Assembly (NCBI GenBank): GCA_014281115.1
Contig: JACONQ010000010.1
Span: 1,178,001-1,242,000 of the forward strand
DNA from: Laburnicola sp. R22_1
Lineage: Eukaryota; Ascomycota; Dothideomycetes; Pleosporales; Didymosphaeriaceae
DNA length: 64,000 bases
Direction of reading: 5' to 3'
Shown here: positions 22,102 to 33,529 of the stretch, piece after piece
Position numbering within the stretch: the first letter of the stretch is position 1
Layout: each line of letters starts with the position of its first letter
Translations under genes and position numbers: made by a program
Notes under the pieces: generated by a model
What the model was told of the DNA's origin: nothing
Database searches by the model: none
What the model saw: the letters and a program-made list of their open reading frames with translations, nothing else

Positions 22102-22282
22102 TGTTACGACGCGTCCCCTATAGTAGCGTAACTCCCTAGTTACCCTAGACTGGCCTAGATTAGCCTTGGCTAGGTTAGAGTTTTCTTCTTAGGCCTTGTA
22201 GCCTTTAGACCTACTTTCCTTTTTTTAAGGAATTGCCTTAGTAGTGAATTAATAGATTAAGTATTATATCCACAATCTTATA
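22102..22282 (+). repeat. GyB 5' LTR (181 bp)
   Basis: Pairs with 28615-28795; nearly identical, with C/T and G/A differences (for example TTATA versus TTACA at the end). Confidence 0.9.
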
Positions 22283-22329
22283 ATATAATTTCTTACTACC
22301 TTATATCTTATTATTCTAATATAAGCGAC

Positions 22330-23700
22330 GTCTGTTAAAGCCAACGCCTGGCCTCTATAGTCGGCCTAAGCGGAGCGACAGTAACTAGCGAGGGGCAACT
22401 TCACGCTAGCATTAAGGACTCTGGACTAGGCCAAACTAATATAGACAAAGGACAAATAGTCTTAAGCGCTAAAGAAGCTTAGATACAACGTTAGGAAGAG
22501 GAACTTAAGCGAGAAATTAAGATCGCAAAGAAGCGCGAGGCTATTAAAGCCTTGTAGGACTAACTTAAGATTCTGTAGGTTAAAATAGGACCCAATAATA
22601 ACGAATAAAGAATCTTAACCCTTGCGAGTGATGCTATAGCTGCGACGAAGAAGGATAAGGGCAAGAGTAGGCAACTAATGTCCAAAACTATTAAAGAGGA
22701 TATAAGCGACTCTAATAATAGCAGCGACTTATTAGAGGAGTCTAGCAGCCCTAGAGAGGACTTTCCTCTGCGTAAGAAGGGCGGACGAAAGAGCAAGCGA
22801 CTAAGTAAGAAGGATAGGAGGAAGCCCCTAAGGACTAGCATCGCGCCTATTATCCCACCCTAAACAATAGCAGCTAGCTTAGACCTATAACTACTAAAAT
22901 CGCTAGAGTCTCCCTAATTTAAAGAAAGAGGCTAGAAGAAACTAAACGCCTAGGTAAGAGGCTGCAAAGATTATATTTAATACGCACTAGCCCTTAGCAC
23001 TAATCTAGCCTAGACAAGATTTACACACCACTATTTTAGAAATACATAACGTAACTTCTAGGATAGAATAGTCTAGGAGATCCCTAAGCGCAAACGCGAG
23101 CGTAAGGTAATGTGAAAACTAATAAAGTAGACTATGGTGGACACTCTAGGATTGAGCTGGGAAAGAGAATAAGAGGCTTGTTGGCGCATTAAGAACGTAA
23201 AGTAGGGTTATTAGACTCTAACTAAACTCCTAAACTATCTTAAGGATTAGTGGGAAGAGACTAACCCTGATTATGCCTTAGATAATCATGACAATTAGCA
23301 CATTAGCGATTTCTTCTCCGCTCTAGATGGTTAAGTAGTGGAGAGGCTTTAATGGCAACTACAGCGGTGGACTAGCCTTATCTGACTAGAGGAGACGGCC
23401 AACTAACACTGGCGGGTTATCTAAGGGCCGAAGCTAGGCAAGCGAAAGCAAAAGGATGACGATAAGGAGGCCTAAGAGGACAACGGGCGAGGCATGACTA
23501 GCTAGAAACGATCTAGGTTAAACAATACTAGACTAGGCTAGAGGCGCTATGACTTGCAATGTAAGGAATGGGATGAGCGTCGCAAGGCACAATTACTGCT
23601 AGACTAGGAAAAGAATAACTGTTTCTACTGTTATAAGCAAGGGCACTATAAAGATAACTGCCCAAAGCGAAAGATAGAGGCGGGAAAAGACAAGCCCTAG
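22330..23700 (+). pseudogene. GyB gag remnant
   Basis: Capsid/nucleocapsid gene in one legible frame. A charged region (EEELKREIKIAKKREAIKAL) is followed by a Ser/Asp-rich and Lys/Arg-rich stretch (open from 22678 to 22863) and capsid-like sequence to about 23450. The nucleocapsid zinc knuckle at 23620-23661 is intact: CFYC-YKQG-H-YKDN-C, fitting CX2CX4HX4C, so nucleic-acid binding residues survive. Numerous TAG codons sit where Gln is expected. Start codon not identifiable; limits approximate. Confidence 0.8.
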
Positions 23701-23759
23701 GTTATCTGTCCCTTAGACCGACGGGCTCTGTTATATATATAAAGGGACAAAGATTGCTC

Positions 23760-26700
23760 GCTGCAGCCGCCTTAGAGGCAAGAGGCCCCCGCAAGGCTGG
23801 AGGGTCCCTGATCGCCCTAGAAGGGGTTATCCAAACAGCAGCGGGCTCCTTTAAAGTAAGGGCCCTAGTAGACTACGGCGCGGAGGCCAACTTTGTTAGT
23901 ACTAGGATGGCGGAGAGGGTCGCAGTCTAACTAAAAGCGAATGCAAACTAGACTTACAAGGCCCTAAACAGAGTTAAATTAGAGGTTTAAGGTTAGACTA
24001 AGCTGGCCTATGCAATAACGGACAGCCGTGGGCAAACCCGGGCTGGGTTAGACAAATTCGTCGTAGGGGACATCAAAGGGTTCGACATAGTGCTAGGGAT
24101 ACCCTGGTTAACTAAATGGAACCTACTACCCAACTTCACCGCTTGTATATTGCGATTTAACAACAGCAAGCGCAAATTTTAGAAGGTCGCTATGGAGGGG
24201 CCATAACAATTCGCGAATACCGCTAAGAACGCTAATAATGACTGTTTTGTTATGTATAAAGTTAGCCTAGGCCAATTCGGTCCAAACAAGACTGTTCTAC
24301 CCGAGGTTTACCAAGGGAGGTTCGAAGAAGCCTTCTTAGAAGCGGACGCCGCCCTACTAGCGGACCACGGGCCTCACGAGATGTCTATTAACATTGAGGC
24401 AGATAAGAAGGTACCCTTCGGACCGCTCTATAGCCTGTTAGCGCCGGAGGCACAGATCTTAAAGGAGTACATTAAGAGGAACCTCGAAAGAGGCTGAATA
24501 CGCCACTCGAAATTGGAAGCAGAAGCACTAATCCTTTTTGCAAAGAAGAAGGATGGGGGATTGCGATTATGCGTAGATTACTATGGACTAAACGCGGTAA
24601 CCGTGAAAAACTGTTACCTACTCCCACTAATCTAAGAGTTACTAAACTGGCTGGGATCCGCCGTTATATACACTAAATTAGACCTATGGGACGCCTATTA
24701 CTATATACGAATTAAGGCAGGCGACAAATGGAAGATGGCATTCTGGACTAGATATGGCCACTATAAGTACACAGTAATGCCCTTTGGGTTGACTAACACC
24801 CCCGCGGTCTTTTAGAGCTATATTAATAGTGCGCTGTTAGACTTACTTAACGTCTGTTGCATTGTATACTTGAACGATACCCTTATATATTTTTAGAGTA
24901 AGGAGGAACACGTTGAACACGTGAAAATAGTGCTGGATCGGCTTATCTAGCATAAGCTGTACGCCAAACTCTCTAAGTGTGAGTTCCACACCTAAGAGGT
25001 AGGCTACCTAGGGTTTGTAGTAAGCCCGGAGGGCGTACATATGGAAGGGGACAGAGTCAAGAGCATATAGGAGTGGCCAGAGCCTAAGTTGGTACGGGAT
25101 GTGAGAATTTTCCTAGGCTTTGCTAATTACTACCAAAGATTTATTAAAGGGTTTTTAAGGGTCGCAAGCCCCCTGCACGTACTCACCCAGCGACCAGAAG
25201 GGTCGGCCCGTGGTGGTCACTAACAACGTAAGGAGGAATTGGTACCTATTGCCCTATTAAGCGAGGCTTGGGCTGCGTTTGAGCAACTAAAGCAAAGCTT
25301 TGCCAGTGGGCCCTTACTAGCCTATTTTAACCCTGAATTGCCCTCGAGGGTGGAGACCAACGCCTCTAGATACGCGATATCTGGCATCTTAAGTCAACCA
25401 CACCCAGGGCCCTAAGGAAAGGAACAATGGCACCTAGTTGCCTTCTACTCGCGCAAGATGAGCCAGGCTGAGCGTAATTACGACACGCACGACAAAGAGC
25501 TGCTTGCAATAGTAGAAGCCTTTAAACACTAGAGGCACTACTTAGAAGGCACTGTAGAGCAGGTAGAGCTCCTAACAGATCATGCCAACCTACAGGGGTT
25601 CATGACAACTAAAGTCCTGACCCGACGCTAGGCCCGATAGGCTGAATGGCTCGCCTCATTCAATTTTGGGATTAGACACCGCCCAGGGAAGACAAACCCG
25701 GCGGACGGACCCTTAAGGAGGCCCGACTACGAGTCGGAAGGAGCGGAAAGGCCTGATAGGATAGATAGTTCCTAAGGAAGGCTGCTTAGAGAGCTTCGAA
25801 GTAAGCTAAAGCTTGGGGGAGCTAAAACACCCCAGGAGAGGCTGGAAGAGCCTAGGCTGGCAGCCACTGCGCGGATTGCGCGACCTGGGGAAAGACCTAC
25901 CCTAGAGGATGCGTAACAAGGGGAATTCAAGAACCCCTTGCTTTAAGCCATCTCTAAAGAGATGATGAGCGACCCAACAGCGGTCAGGGTGAGGGCGAGT
26001 CTCTCGCACCCCACAGAGGATCGCCCACCATGGATAGAGCGGTGGAGCCCAATCAAGGGTCATCTACTCCAGTTCAACGGTCGCCTGTACGTGCCGGCCG
26101 GCGTCAGGATCGAGACCTTGAGACGCTGTCACGATAATCCGCTGGCAGGTCATTTTGGTTTCGCGAGGACACTTGATATCGTCCAGAGGGAGTTCTGGTG
26201 GCCCGGGGCCCGTCAGTTCGTTAAGGATTACGTCCTGACTTGCAAGGCCTGTGCAAGGGTTAAGCCCACTAGACACGCACAGTATGGCCAACTCAACAGC
26301 TTACCGATCCCAACAGGTCCCTGGCAAGATATAACAATGGACATGATCACAGACCTCCCTGAGAGCAGGGTGCGTAACCACAAGTATGATAGTATACTGG
26401 TGATTGTAGATCGCTTTAGTAAGATGGCCCACTATATGGCTGTTCGCAAGGACATGACCGCAGCAGAGCTGGCTGAGATCTTTTGGTGGGAGGTCATACG
26501 GCTCCATGGTCCCCCAAGGTCAATAGTGATGGACAGGGGTAGCCTATTCACATTAGGATACTAGAGCACCTTTGCGCAGTGCTTAGGGTCAAAACGGCTG
26601 CTTTTAACTGCCTTTCACCCACAGACGGATGGGCAGACTGAAAGGCAGAACCAGACGCTGGAGCAGTACCTACGAGTCTTCTGCAATTACGAGCAGGACA

Positions 26701-27000
26701 ATTGGGCCTCGTTGCTATCAGAGGCAGAGTACTCGTACAACAACAGCGTACACAGCTCTACGGGGAAGTCGCCTTTCCAGGCCGTGTACGGATACGACCT
26801 GCCAACCACTGGCGTGGCTGAAGAACTCCAATTGAGGGGTAACGCACCTCAGGCTATCGCTGACGTGACTAGAATGGCCTAGATAAGGGCTGTCATGCGA
26901 GAAACTATGACAAAAGCCCAGGCTTACCAGGCGAAGGCATACAACTCTAAGCACAAACCAGTAGAGTTCGCTGTGGGAGACATGCTACCTCTCTAGACCC
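23760..27000 (+). pseudogene. GyB pol remnant (PR-RT-RH-IN)
   Basis: Protease LVDYGAEANF near 23860 (usual LVDSGA). RT contains [15 protein letters not shown] (about 24535) and YLND at 24867-24878, where the first Asp of the YLDD box is Asn. RNase H has VETNASRYAISGIL at about 25350. Integrase is the best preserved part: open from 25962 to 26564, with His/Cys zinc residues (CHDNPLAGHFGF, LTCKACARVK), DMITDLP and VMDRGSLFT for the DDE Asp residues, and after one [15 protein letters not shown] with the Glu. The frame ends soon after VEFAVGDM, so the expected C-terminal GPF/chromodomain region is missing. Confidence 0.85.
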
Positions 27001-27059
27001 ATAAATAAGGCCAAACAAGGCCCTTAGCCCCTCCTGAAAGCCAAAGGGAGGCAGTAAAC

Positions 27060-27075
27060 GCTAAAAGGGGGGTAT
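27060..27075 (+). other. Second purine tract after GyB integrase
   Basis: AAAAGGGGGG directly after the end of the integrase frame, resembling a polypurine tract but 1.5 kb before the 3' LTR. It may mark the edge of the captured antisense segment. Confidence 0.45.
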
Positions 27076-27130
27076 CTTAGACTAGGAAAACGCCAGAAAG
27101 GGCCAAACAGGCCTAGAAAGCCTAAGGATC

Positions 27131-28153
27131 CTAATCCCAGGTGCGCACCTGCTGCCACAACGACTCGAAATCCCTCTTTGCACGCTCCGAAGCCTTAGAA
27201 CCTGGCCGTACCCTCTTAACTAGGAAGTCCAACGCGTCCTCGAGCGCACTTAAGCGAGCCTGACATTGGTTAGCCTAGATTACCCTAGATAGGGCTTAGG
27301 AAGTTTAAATTGCCTTAATAGCAGAGAGATTAGCATTACTCACCGCCTTACCTCTACCTCTAGCCTGCTTATGTGGGGTACCCGCGAGACCACCCGCATT
27401 ATTATCCGCCAAACGCTTCTAATTCTTCTTGGCCTTAGCCTTCTCCTTCTTGGTGAGCCCAAGGGGAAGGAAGCCGTTAGTGGGAAAGTTGGCCTGGCTA
27501 GAGTGCAGCGGAGTGTCCTCGTTGCCAGCGTACTTGCCCTTGGTACGGCTACCCCAAAATTAGCCTTGGGAGGCCTTAATAGGCCTAGATAGGAGAAACT
27601 TATATTTAGATATCCTTAAAGACCTTCCGCAACTGAATGGAAGCCTCCTTAAGGGGAGGCAAGATAGGCTGAGGGGCCTCGGAACCCTCGGGGACCTTAG
27701 GAATCTCCTTTAACGCCCTCACGTCCAATTCGGCCTTAGTGAGACGAAGGCTGCTAGGATCTGGGAGGATGAGCTTCATGGCGGCCTGGAGCTTGGAGAC
27801 AAGACGCTGGGGAACCTAAACACGTTAGGGGGCCCTTAAGAACCCTAGAGAGGCCTAGATATGCCTAGGTTGGCCCTACTCACCTAGAAACAATCCCAAC
27901 TAGCGTTAGCGCACTTGACGCACTTAAGTATGAGATCGTCCTAGCCAGGGTTAATAACGCCATCCGAGATGTAGGTCTTGCGGTCCTGTAGAGCTCTGTG
28001 GTCCTCTTAGAAGAACTGGCAAGAATAAACTTCCTTAACTTCGTTATTATGGAGCTCGTCTACTAGACTCTAGAGGCAGGTTATGCAGGGGTTTATTATA
28101 ATAAGTGTATTGTCCTAGGCTGTTTTCTTTAACTGCTGCAAAGTACTAGACAT
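27131..28153 (-). pseudogene. Spliced antisense gene inside GyB, CxxC protein (unknown function)
   Basis: Reads leftward from ATG at 28153. Exon A (28153-27884) is exactly 90 codons and carries Cys at 23, 26, 45, 78, 81 and 88 (PCITC, KCVKCANASWDC), suggesting zinc binding. Intron 27883-27816 has GTGAGT, a CTAAC branch site and TAG. Exon B continues in phase (VPQRLVSKLQAAMKLILP) to about 27610. A less certain intron follows, then exon C (KYAGNEDTPLHSSQANFP, TKKEKAKAKKN, ending KQARGRGKA). Intron 27343-27260 again has GTGAGT, CTAAC and CAG. Exon D (27259-27131) ends LWQQVRTWD. Predicted length ~280 aa. Its stops are TAG or TAA at positions where CAG/CAA (Gln) is likely, five in exon A, so the gene was intact before RIP. 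The family is unknown to me. Confidence 0.7.
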
Positions 28154-28433
28154 CTTAATAAGGGTGAGATAGGGCTAGATGGGCCTAGATCGGGCTTGAC
28201 TAGGGCCGAGGCTGTTCTAAAAAGGTCGAATGGGTCGAAAAAAAGGATTGGGCGACGTTGAAGCGGACTATCAAGTGTCGTTAGCTCTAGACAAGCCTAG
28301 ATGGGTATGGGGGGACCCCCCGCAGGCCCGAGAAAACCCCAAATTGGGGGTGTTTTGGCCTAGAAGGGGCCTAGATCACCCTAGATCACCCTTGTCGGAG
28401 CCTGCTAGGAGCGCCTATCCTAGGGGGTACTTA

Positions 28434-28500
28434 CGCTAGAATAAGTGGCGACGTGGGGAGAGTGGGGAGAAGAGGTAATAGAGCGGCAGGGCTGGGGGTA
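28434..28500 (-). promoter_or_regulatory. Candidate transcription start region of the antisense gene
   Basis: On the minus strand a pyrimidine-rich tract (about 28500-28445), typical of fungal promoters, is followed by GTAAGT at 28434-28429, a possible 5'-UTR intron donor, 280 bp before the ATG. Confidence 0.35.
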
Positions 28501-28524
28501 AACTTATAAAGGTACGCTAGTCTA

Positions 28525-28560
28525 AAATAGGCTAGTTAAGCGAGCTTAGCTAGCCTATTT
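28525..28560. repeat. Near-perfect 36-bp palindrome
   Basis: Arms AAATAGGCTAG and CTAGCCTATTT around TTAAGCGAGCTTAG, between the antisense gene and the 3' LTR. Could form a hairpin in either strand. Confidence 0.85.
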
Positions 28561-28599
28561 AGGAAAATTTCTCTGGCGACCTCGGGGTCAAGGTCCTTT

Positions 28600-28612
28600 A
28601 AAGAAAGGGAGC
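28600..28612 (+). other. GyB polypurine tract
   Basis: AAAGAAAGGGAG just before the 3' LTR. Confidence 0.7.
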
Positions 28613-28614
28613 TT

Positions 28615-28795
28615 TGTTACAACGCGTCCCCTATGGCAGCGTAACCCCCTAGTTTCCCTAGACTGGCCTAGATTAGCCTTGGCTAGGTCAGAGTTTTCTT
28701 CTTAGGCCTTATAGCCTTTAGACCTACTTTCCTTTTTTTAAGGGATCGCCTTAGTAGTGAATTAATAAATTAAGCATTATACCCACAATCTTACA
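28615..28795 (+). repeat. GyB 3' LTR (181 bp)
   Basis: TGTTACAACGCGTCCCC to CAATCTTACA; less RIP-mutated than the 5' copy. Confidence 0.9.
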
Positions 28796-29183
28796 TACAC
28801 CTTCTTTCTAGCTCTTTTCTCTTTTTTTTATTAAGCTAATTCCCTATTTTTATATAGTGCTAAACTATGCCTCTTATTATATAATATCTTATCTACGTAT
28901 AGTGCTAACTTATTATAGACAATAGCACTTATACTAGCTAATAACTAAGTTAGCTTTTCTAGCTTTAATCTTATTATATATAATCTTCTAGATAGAAGAA
29001 TGCGTATTACTCTTCCTACTAGTTTCTATGCCTTTTAAAGTTAGATTATCTTATTAGCTAGAATTCTCTAAGGAGGTAGATTATGCTTAGTTAAAAACTT
29101 ATATAGGTTAGATTATAATATAGGCTTAGTCTATATAGATTAGTATAGTACCTATAATTCGCGTTTAACTAGTAGTAGCTCTA
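28796..29183. other. Unassigned TA-rich sequence
   Basis: Old degraded DNA continuing on the other side of the Fot1-like insertion (31299 onward). No frame or partner recognised. Confidence 0.4.
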
Positions 29184-29234
29184 CTGTGTCCGTGCACTCA
29201 ACGCCCGGATTCAGTCAACGCCCCGCTGAACGCA
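29184..29234 (+). repeat. PogoC left TIR
   Basis: Inverted match to 31246-31296. Confidence 0.9.
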
Positions 29235-29272
29235 AACCACCCCAAATTTCAACACGCCATAACGCCACTAAT

Positions 29273-31144
29273 ATGAGCTCAATTGAGGCTGCAATTAAAG
29301 AAATAGAATCGCTAAGGTTAGAAGAATCTTTCTCTTATACTAAGATCGCTAGCAAGCATGGCGTTGATTGAAGTACGCTGTCGCGAAGGCACCAAGCGAT
29401 TCAAACGACGCGTGCAACTGCGGGGTTTAACCAACAGAAACTTAGTCCCTAATAAGAGCAGGAGCTTGTACAATACATTGAAGGGCTTATAGCGCGTCAC
29501 TTGCCACCTATAAGAGAGATGATACGAAATTTCGCGTTAACAATAGCCAAGGAGCCAGTGAGCGAGAGCTAGGTTACTCGCTTCATCAACCGACACAACA
29601 TCCATCTGATCTCTTAATAGGCAGCTGGTATGGACAGCAATCGCCACCAAGCCAACTTAGGGGATAAATACAGCCTGTATTTTGATCTCCTGGGTGCCAA
29701 AATTAAGGAATATGATATCGAGCCTCGTCACACGTATAATATGGATGAAAAAGGCTTCTTAATTGGTATTACTAGCCGATTAAAACGAGTGTTCAGCAGA
29801 CGAATGTGGGAGAATAAGGAGGTTATAGCATCTCTCTAAGATGGCTCTTGTGAATAGATTACCCTCCTAGCGTGTGTTTGCGCTGATGGATTAGCCTTGC
29901 CGCTAAGCCTCATCTATTAGGCTACCAACAAGGCTATACAATCAAGCTGGGTAGAGGATATTAAGGCAGGAGAGCACTTAGTACACATTTCCTTATCGCC
30001 TTCAGGCTGGATAAACAACAATATTAGCCTTGCCTGGCTTAAATAGGTGTTTGATCGCTACACTAAGGCAAAAGCTTGACGGTCTTACTGGTTACTTATC
30101 CTTAATGGCTATGGATCTCACATTACTATGGATTTTATCAACTATTACGACTATAACAGGATACTCCTAGCCATCTTCCCCCCTCATTTAACCCACGCGC
30201 TTCAGCCACTTAATATAGTTCTATTTAAGCCTCTATCAACTGCGTACTCAAAGGAGCTATTAGATCACCTCCACTAGAGCCAGGGACTCCTCCCTATTAA
30301 GAAAGGGGACTTCTTCCCTCTATTCTGGGAGGCCTGGACGAGCTCTTTTAAGGAGGAGATGATACTTAAGTCTTTTGAAGCAACAGGCATATCACTATTC
30401 AACCTAGAGGTTATACTTAAAAGGTTCACTAACACTACCCTAGATGAGCAGGAATCGCAAGAGAGCTCTACGTTAGTACTTAGCGGATCTAACTGGCGTA
30501 CACTAGACCGCCTTGTACGATCCGCAGTAGAAGATTAGAGTAGTAAGGACGCGCAGAAGCTTAGCCACTCACTCCACCACATCTCAGTTCAAAATAAGTT
30601 ACTTTACTATAAGATTGCTAGGTTAAGAGAGGCTCTTACTACGAAAAAGAAGCATAAGAAGAAGGGAAAACCTCTAGATCTGCAACAACGTCAAGAGTAC
30701 TATGGGGGGGCGGTTTTCTAGTCACTAAGGAAGGTTAGGGAGGCTCGCGTACGTTAGTCTGTAAAGGAACAAGAGGAGAAGGAGCAGAAGCTTTAAAAAG
30801 CTAAGAAGGCTAAGTTAAAGAAGGCAGCTAAGCTATGCAAGGAGAAAATTGCAGAGGAGAAGCGTGTGGCGAGGGAGGCAGCTAAGGTAGCTAAGGAGAA
30901 GGAGAAGGCTGAGAAGGCAGCAGAGCGTGCTCGCTAGAGAAAAGCTCGCGATGATGCAAAAGCTTTACAATCTACCTAAAAGGGTAAGAGAAAGGCCTTG
31001 CAGCCATCTATATAGAGCAACAAGCGTTAGAAACGCGTAGTTAATACTATAACTACTTAGGAGGCTTTAGGTGCCGCATTAGCAGCTCCACCTAAGACTA
31101 CGCGGCACGGCCGCAACGTTAAGCTTCCAAGTAAATATAAGTAG
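29273..31144 (+). pseudogene. PogoC transposase (623 codons, RIP-inactivated)
   Basis: DDE transposase of the pogo/Fot1 type, which cuts and pastes the element at TA. One continuous frame from MSSIEAAIKEIES to KLPSKYK, with no frameshift but many stops. N-terminal helix-turn-helix (YTKIASKHGVD, then TLSRRHQAI), CENP-B-like second DNA-binding part (RHLPPIREMIRNFA), then the catalytic core: YNMDEKGF has the first Asp, LLILNGYGSHIT has Asn where the second Asp belongs, and HALQPLNIVLFKP has Asn for the third. Both losses are GAT/GAC to AAT/AAC, so the enzyme would be dead even without stops. The Lys/Glu-rich C-terminus (KKAKKAKLKKAAKL-like) is typical for the group. Confidence 0.9.
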
Positions 31145-31245
31145 CATAGGTGAATCGCAAGCATTAAAATAGTACTCTACTACAAAATCTCGTAATAATA
31201 GCGATTTTGTGTGGCTCTGCAGCCTTATTTTAGTTAAGCTGCTAT

Positions 31246-31296
31246 GGTGTTTAGCGGGGCGTTGACTAAATCCGGGCGTTGAGTGCACGGACACAG
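31246..31296 (-). repeat. PogoC right TIR
   Basis: Inverted partner of 29184-29234; ends GTGCACGGACACAG followed by the TA duplication. Confidence 0.9.
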
Positions 31297-31298
31297 TA

Positions 31299-32439
31299 TT
31301 CTATATAGCGTTTAATAATTATAAGCAAGTAGGCAAAATAGTAGTTAGGTATAATATATAAAAAGTAGTAGTTTATTTAGTTGTTTATATAAATAGGATT
31401 GTTATTAGTACTTATATAAAGGTTCTCTTAAGATGTCTATAGGAATCTATAGCTATATAGGTGTCTATAGTAGTAATAGCTTACTCTATTTAGGTTTGTG
31501 CAATAGTCTAACTAGCTTAGGTATCTTTAAAATTAGCCTTAGTATTTATATATAAGGAGTTAAGTAAGCTAGTAAAAGTAGTAATATATAAGTAATATCT
31601 ATATTACCTTAAACTACTTTATATAGTTTGCTAGCACTTATAGCTCTAGTATCTATTTTTAGTATAATACCCTTTTCTTCTAGAACTATAATAAGCTCTC
31701 TTCTAAACGCATAGTTTAACTTTAAAAAATAGTGTTCTTCCTATTCTTTAAAGTCGTTTTAGAATAATTCTAAAAAAGCTATCCCTTTTAGTATAACATA
31801 TAATAATTAGCAATAGTATATATTATATACAATTGTATTTCGAATAGAAAGAAAATATTTACTAAATTAATTTTATTCTTCTAGTACTTAGGTCTTATTC
31901 CTTTACGTAGTGTTGCCTCTAATATTCCTATCCTTTTAGTATACTTATTATATAGTCTAGTATAGTTAGGTAGTATTATCTTATAAGGTAGAGGTAGTAA
32001 AGATAGGGACTTTATACAAAGTAGTAGTAAGAATAGTTATTACATAACTAGTTTATTAAATAGATTAGTTATATAAAGGATTGCGCTTTATTAAGGTTTA
32101 TTATTATCTAACTATATATTTATATAGTTACTAGTAGTGTGCTTAGTGCACTATCTTCTTATAAATCTTATATAGTAGTAATATCTACTTACTAACTTAA
32201 TAAAAGAGTTAATCTACTATTCTTATAAATAAGAATACGTTTTATATATTTTATATAATTGCTTTCTTTGTTTTATATCGTAGTAATAGTTACTTACTAA
32301 CTCTATAAGGGTTTAATTTACTATTCTCTTGTATATAAAGGATAGAATATAATAAAATAAGTTATATAGCTAATAACAACTTATAAAATCTATCTTTACT
32401 TTTGCTAATTTATAGTTAAGGATTAGTTAACTACTAATT
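31299..32439. other. Unassigned TA-rich sequence
   Basis: About 1.1 kb of old degraded DNA without recognisable frame, repeat partner or motif. Confidence 0.4.
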
Positions 32440-32496
32440 AGTATTAAATAGGCTCTATAGCTAGCTATATAGATATTAATATCTAATACTCTATAT
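32440..32496 (+). repeat. R2 fragment, truncated by SR1
   Basis: First ~60 bp of the 18965-19230 repeat (GGCTCTATAGCTAGCTATAT), ending CTCTATAT exactly where SR1 copy 6 begins with GGCGTT. Confidence 0.7.
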
Positions 32497-32620
32497 GGCG
32501 TTAAATTAACTACCTAGAGGTAGTATAATAAAGGCTTTCATCTTAAATAATATGACAAAAAAGCAGAGCCCCCTACTTAGTAATTAAAAAAAGTGTAAAA
32601 AGGTGGTTATAAAAATGCGC
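32497..32620 (-). repeat. SR1, copy 6 (reverse orientation)
   Basis: Starts GGCGTTAAATTAACTACC and runs through AGCAGAGCCCCCTACTTAGT, the reverse complement of the other copies. Its sharp start fixes one end of SR1 at GGCGTT. Confidence 0.8.
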
Positions 32621-32752
32621 ATTTAAACTACTAAGCAAGCTTAGTAGTTTTAGTGTAAAACTACTCCTATAAGCAAAATTTTTATAAAGAGGCTACTTAG
32701 AACTTTAGGGAAGTGTGAATAAAATAGCTTTAGCGCTGCCACGCTATAGTTA

Positions 32753-32945
32753 TGTGATGGATTCATGCGCGGCTTCGGAGATAACGTCCCTTATCTCCGG
32801 CACTAGTCCTAATTAGGCCTAGCACTATGCGCCCCACAATACGCCTATTATAGTAGGCGTGAATAATTACTAGGATCCTTACGCAATATCTTACCTATAG
32901 AGTTTAATTAACTATTATTTTAACTCTAACTATTAATCTATTATA
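32753..32945 (+). repeat. GyD 5' LTR (193 bp)
   Basis: Pairs with 44642-44834; shares GCCTAGCACTA-like and TACCTATAGAGTTTAATTAA blocks also found in Gy1 LTRs. Confidence 0.9.
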
Positions 32946-33529
32946 CTATATTACGTTACCCTTTACACCCTACACAATATCTTATTAGGCCTAATAATTT
33001 AAAAAAGTTAATATTAAGCTAATAGATAGCCTACACACCTAATAAAGCGTATCTAACTAGTTTACATAAGCCGCACAGTAGTGTAATAGCTATTAAGTGT
33101 TATAAGGATACTAGGGTGCTATTTAGTAAATAGAAACTAGATTTGTGTTAGAAGCCTAGTGGGTAACCAAAACGCCTAGGCCTAGTTAATAATATATTAT
33201 AGTTAACTAGGCAATAAACGCTGCACTAGTAGAAGGAGTCGACCTTTAGTACTAGTATATATAAATAACAACCTAGTATAACGCAAGCAAATGTTATAGT
33301 AAATAAGTAAAAGTTAGTTTACTATTTGCGCTATAGCTTATTATAATAGCTATAATAATCTTTATAGTTATAGACTATTAGCGAAAATAAGATATAGACT
33401 CTAAGTTAGAGTTAAGGCCTTATTTCTAGCGTGTCTAGATAGCGCTATATTAAGAACCCTAGTTAGTTTTGCAACGCTATTTATATAACCTTAGTAACTA
33501 GTAGTAGTTATATTAAAATAACGCCTACA

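Larger units (their letters stand above)
22102..28795 (+). mobile_element. Ty3/Gypsy LTR retrotransposon GyB with an antisense gene
   Basis: 181-bp LTRs beginning TGTTAC and ending CTTACA; target copies TATAC (22097-22101) and TACAC (28796-28800) differ by one C/T. Gag, protease, RT, RNase H and integrase follow in order on the + strand. Unlike other elements here, the integrase C-terminus is short and about 1.6 kb between it and the 3' LTR holds a spliced gene on the opposite strand. RIP damage is moderate: mainly CAG to TAG. Confidence 0.9.
29184..31296 (+). mobile_element. Pogo/Fot1-like DNA transposon PogoC
   Basis: 2113 bp with ~50-bp terminal inverted repeats beginning CTGTGTCCGTGCACTCAACG and flanked by TA on both sides (29182-29183 and 31297-31298), the target of Tc1/mariner-superfamily elements. 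The repeats differ by a few C/T or G/A transitions only. It inserted into older TA-rich sequence and keeps much higher G+C. Confidence 0.92.

Noticed and set aside
27371..27592. 73-codon + strand frame in GyB
   Set aside because: Antisense shadow of exon C of the spliced minus-strand gene.
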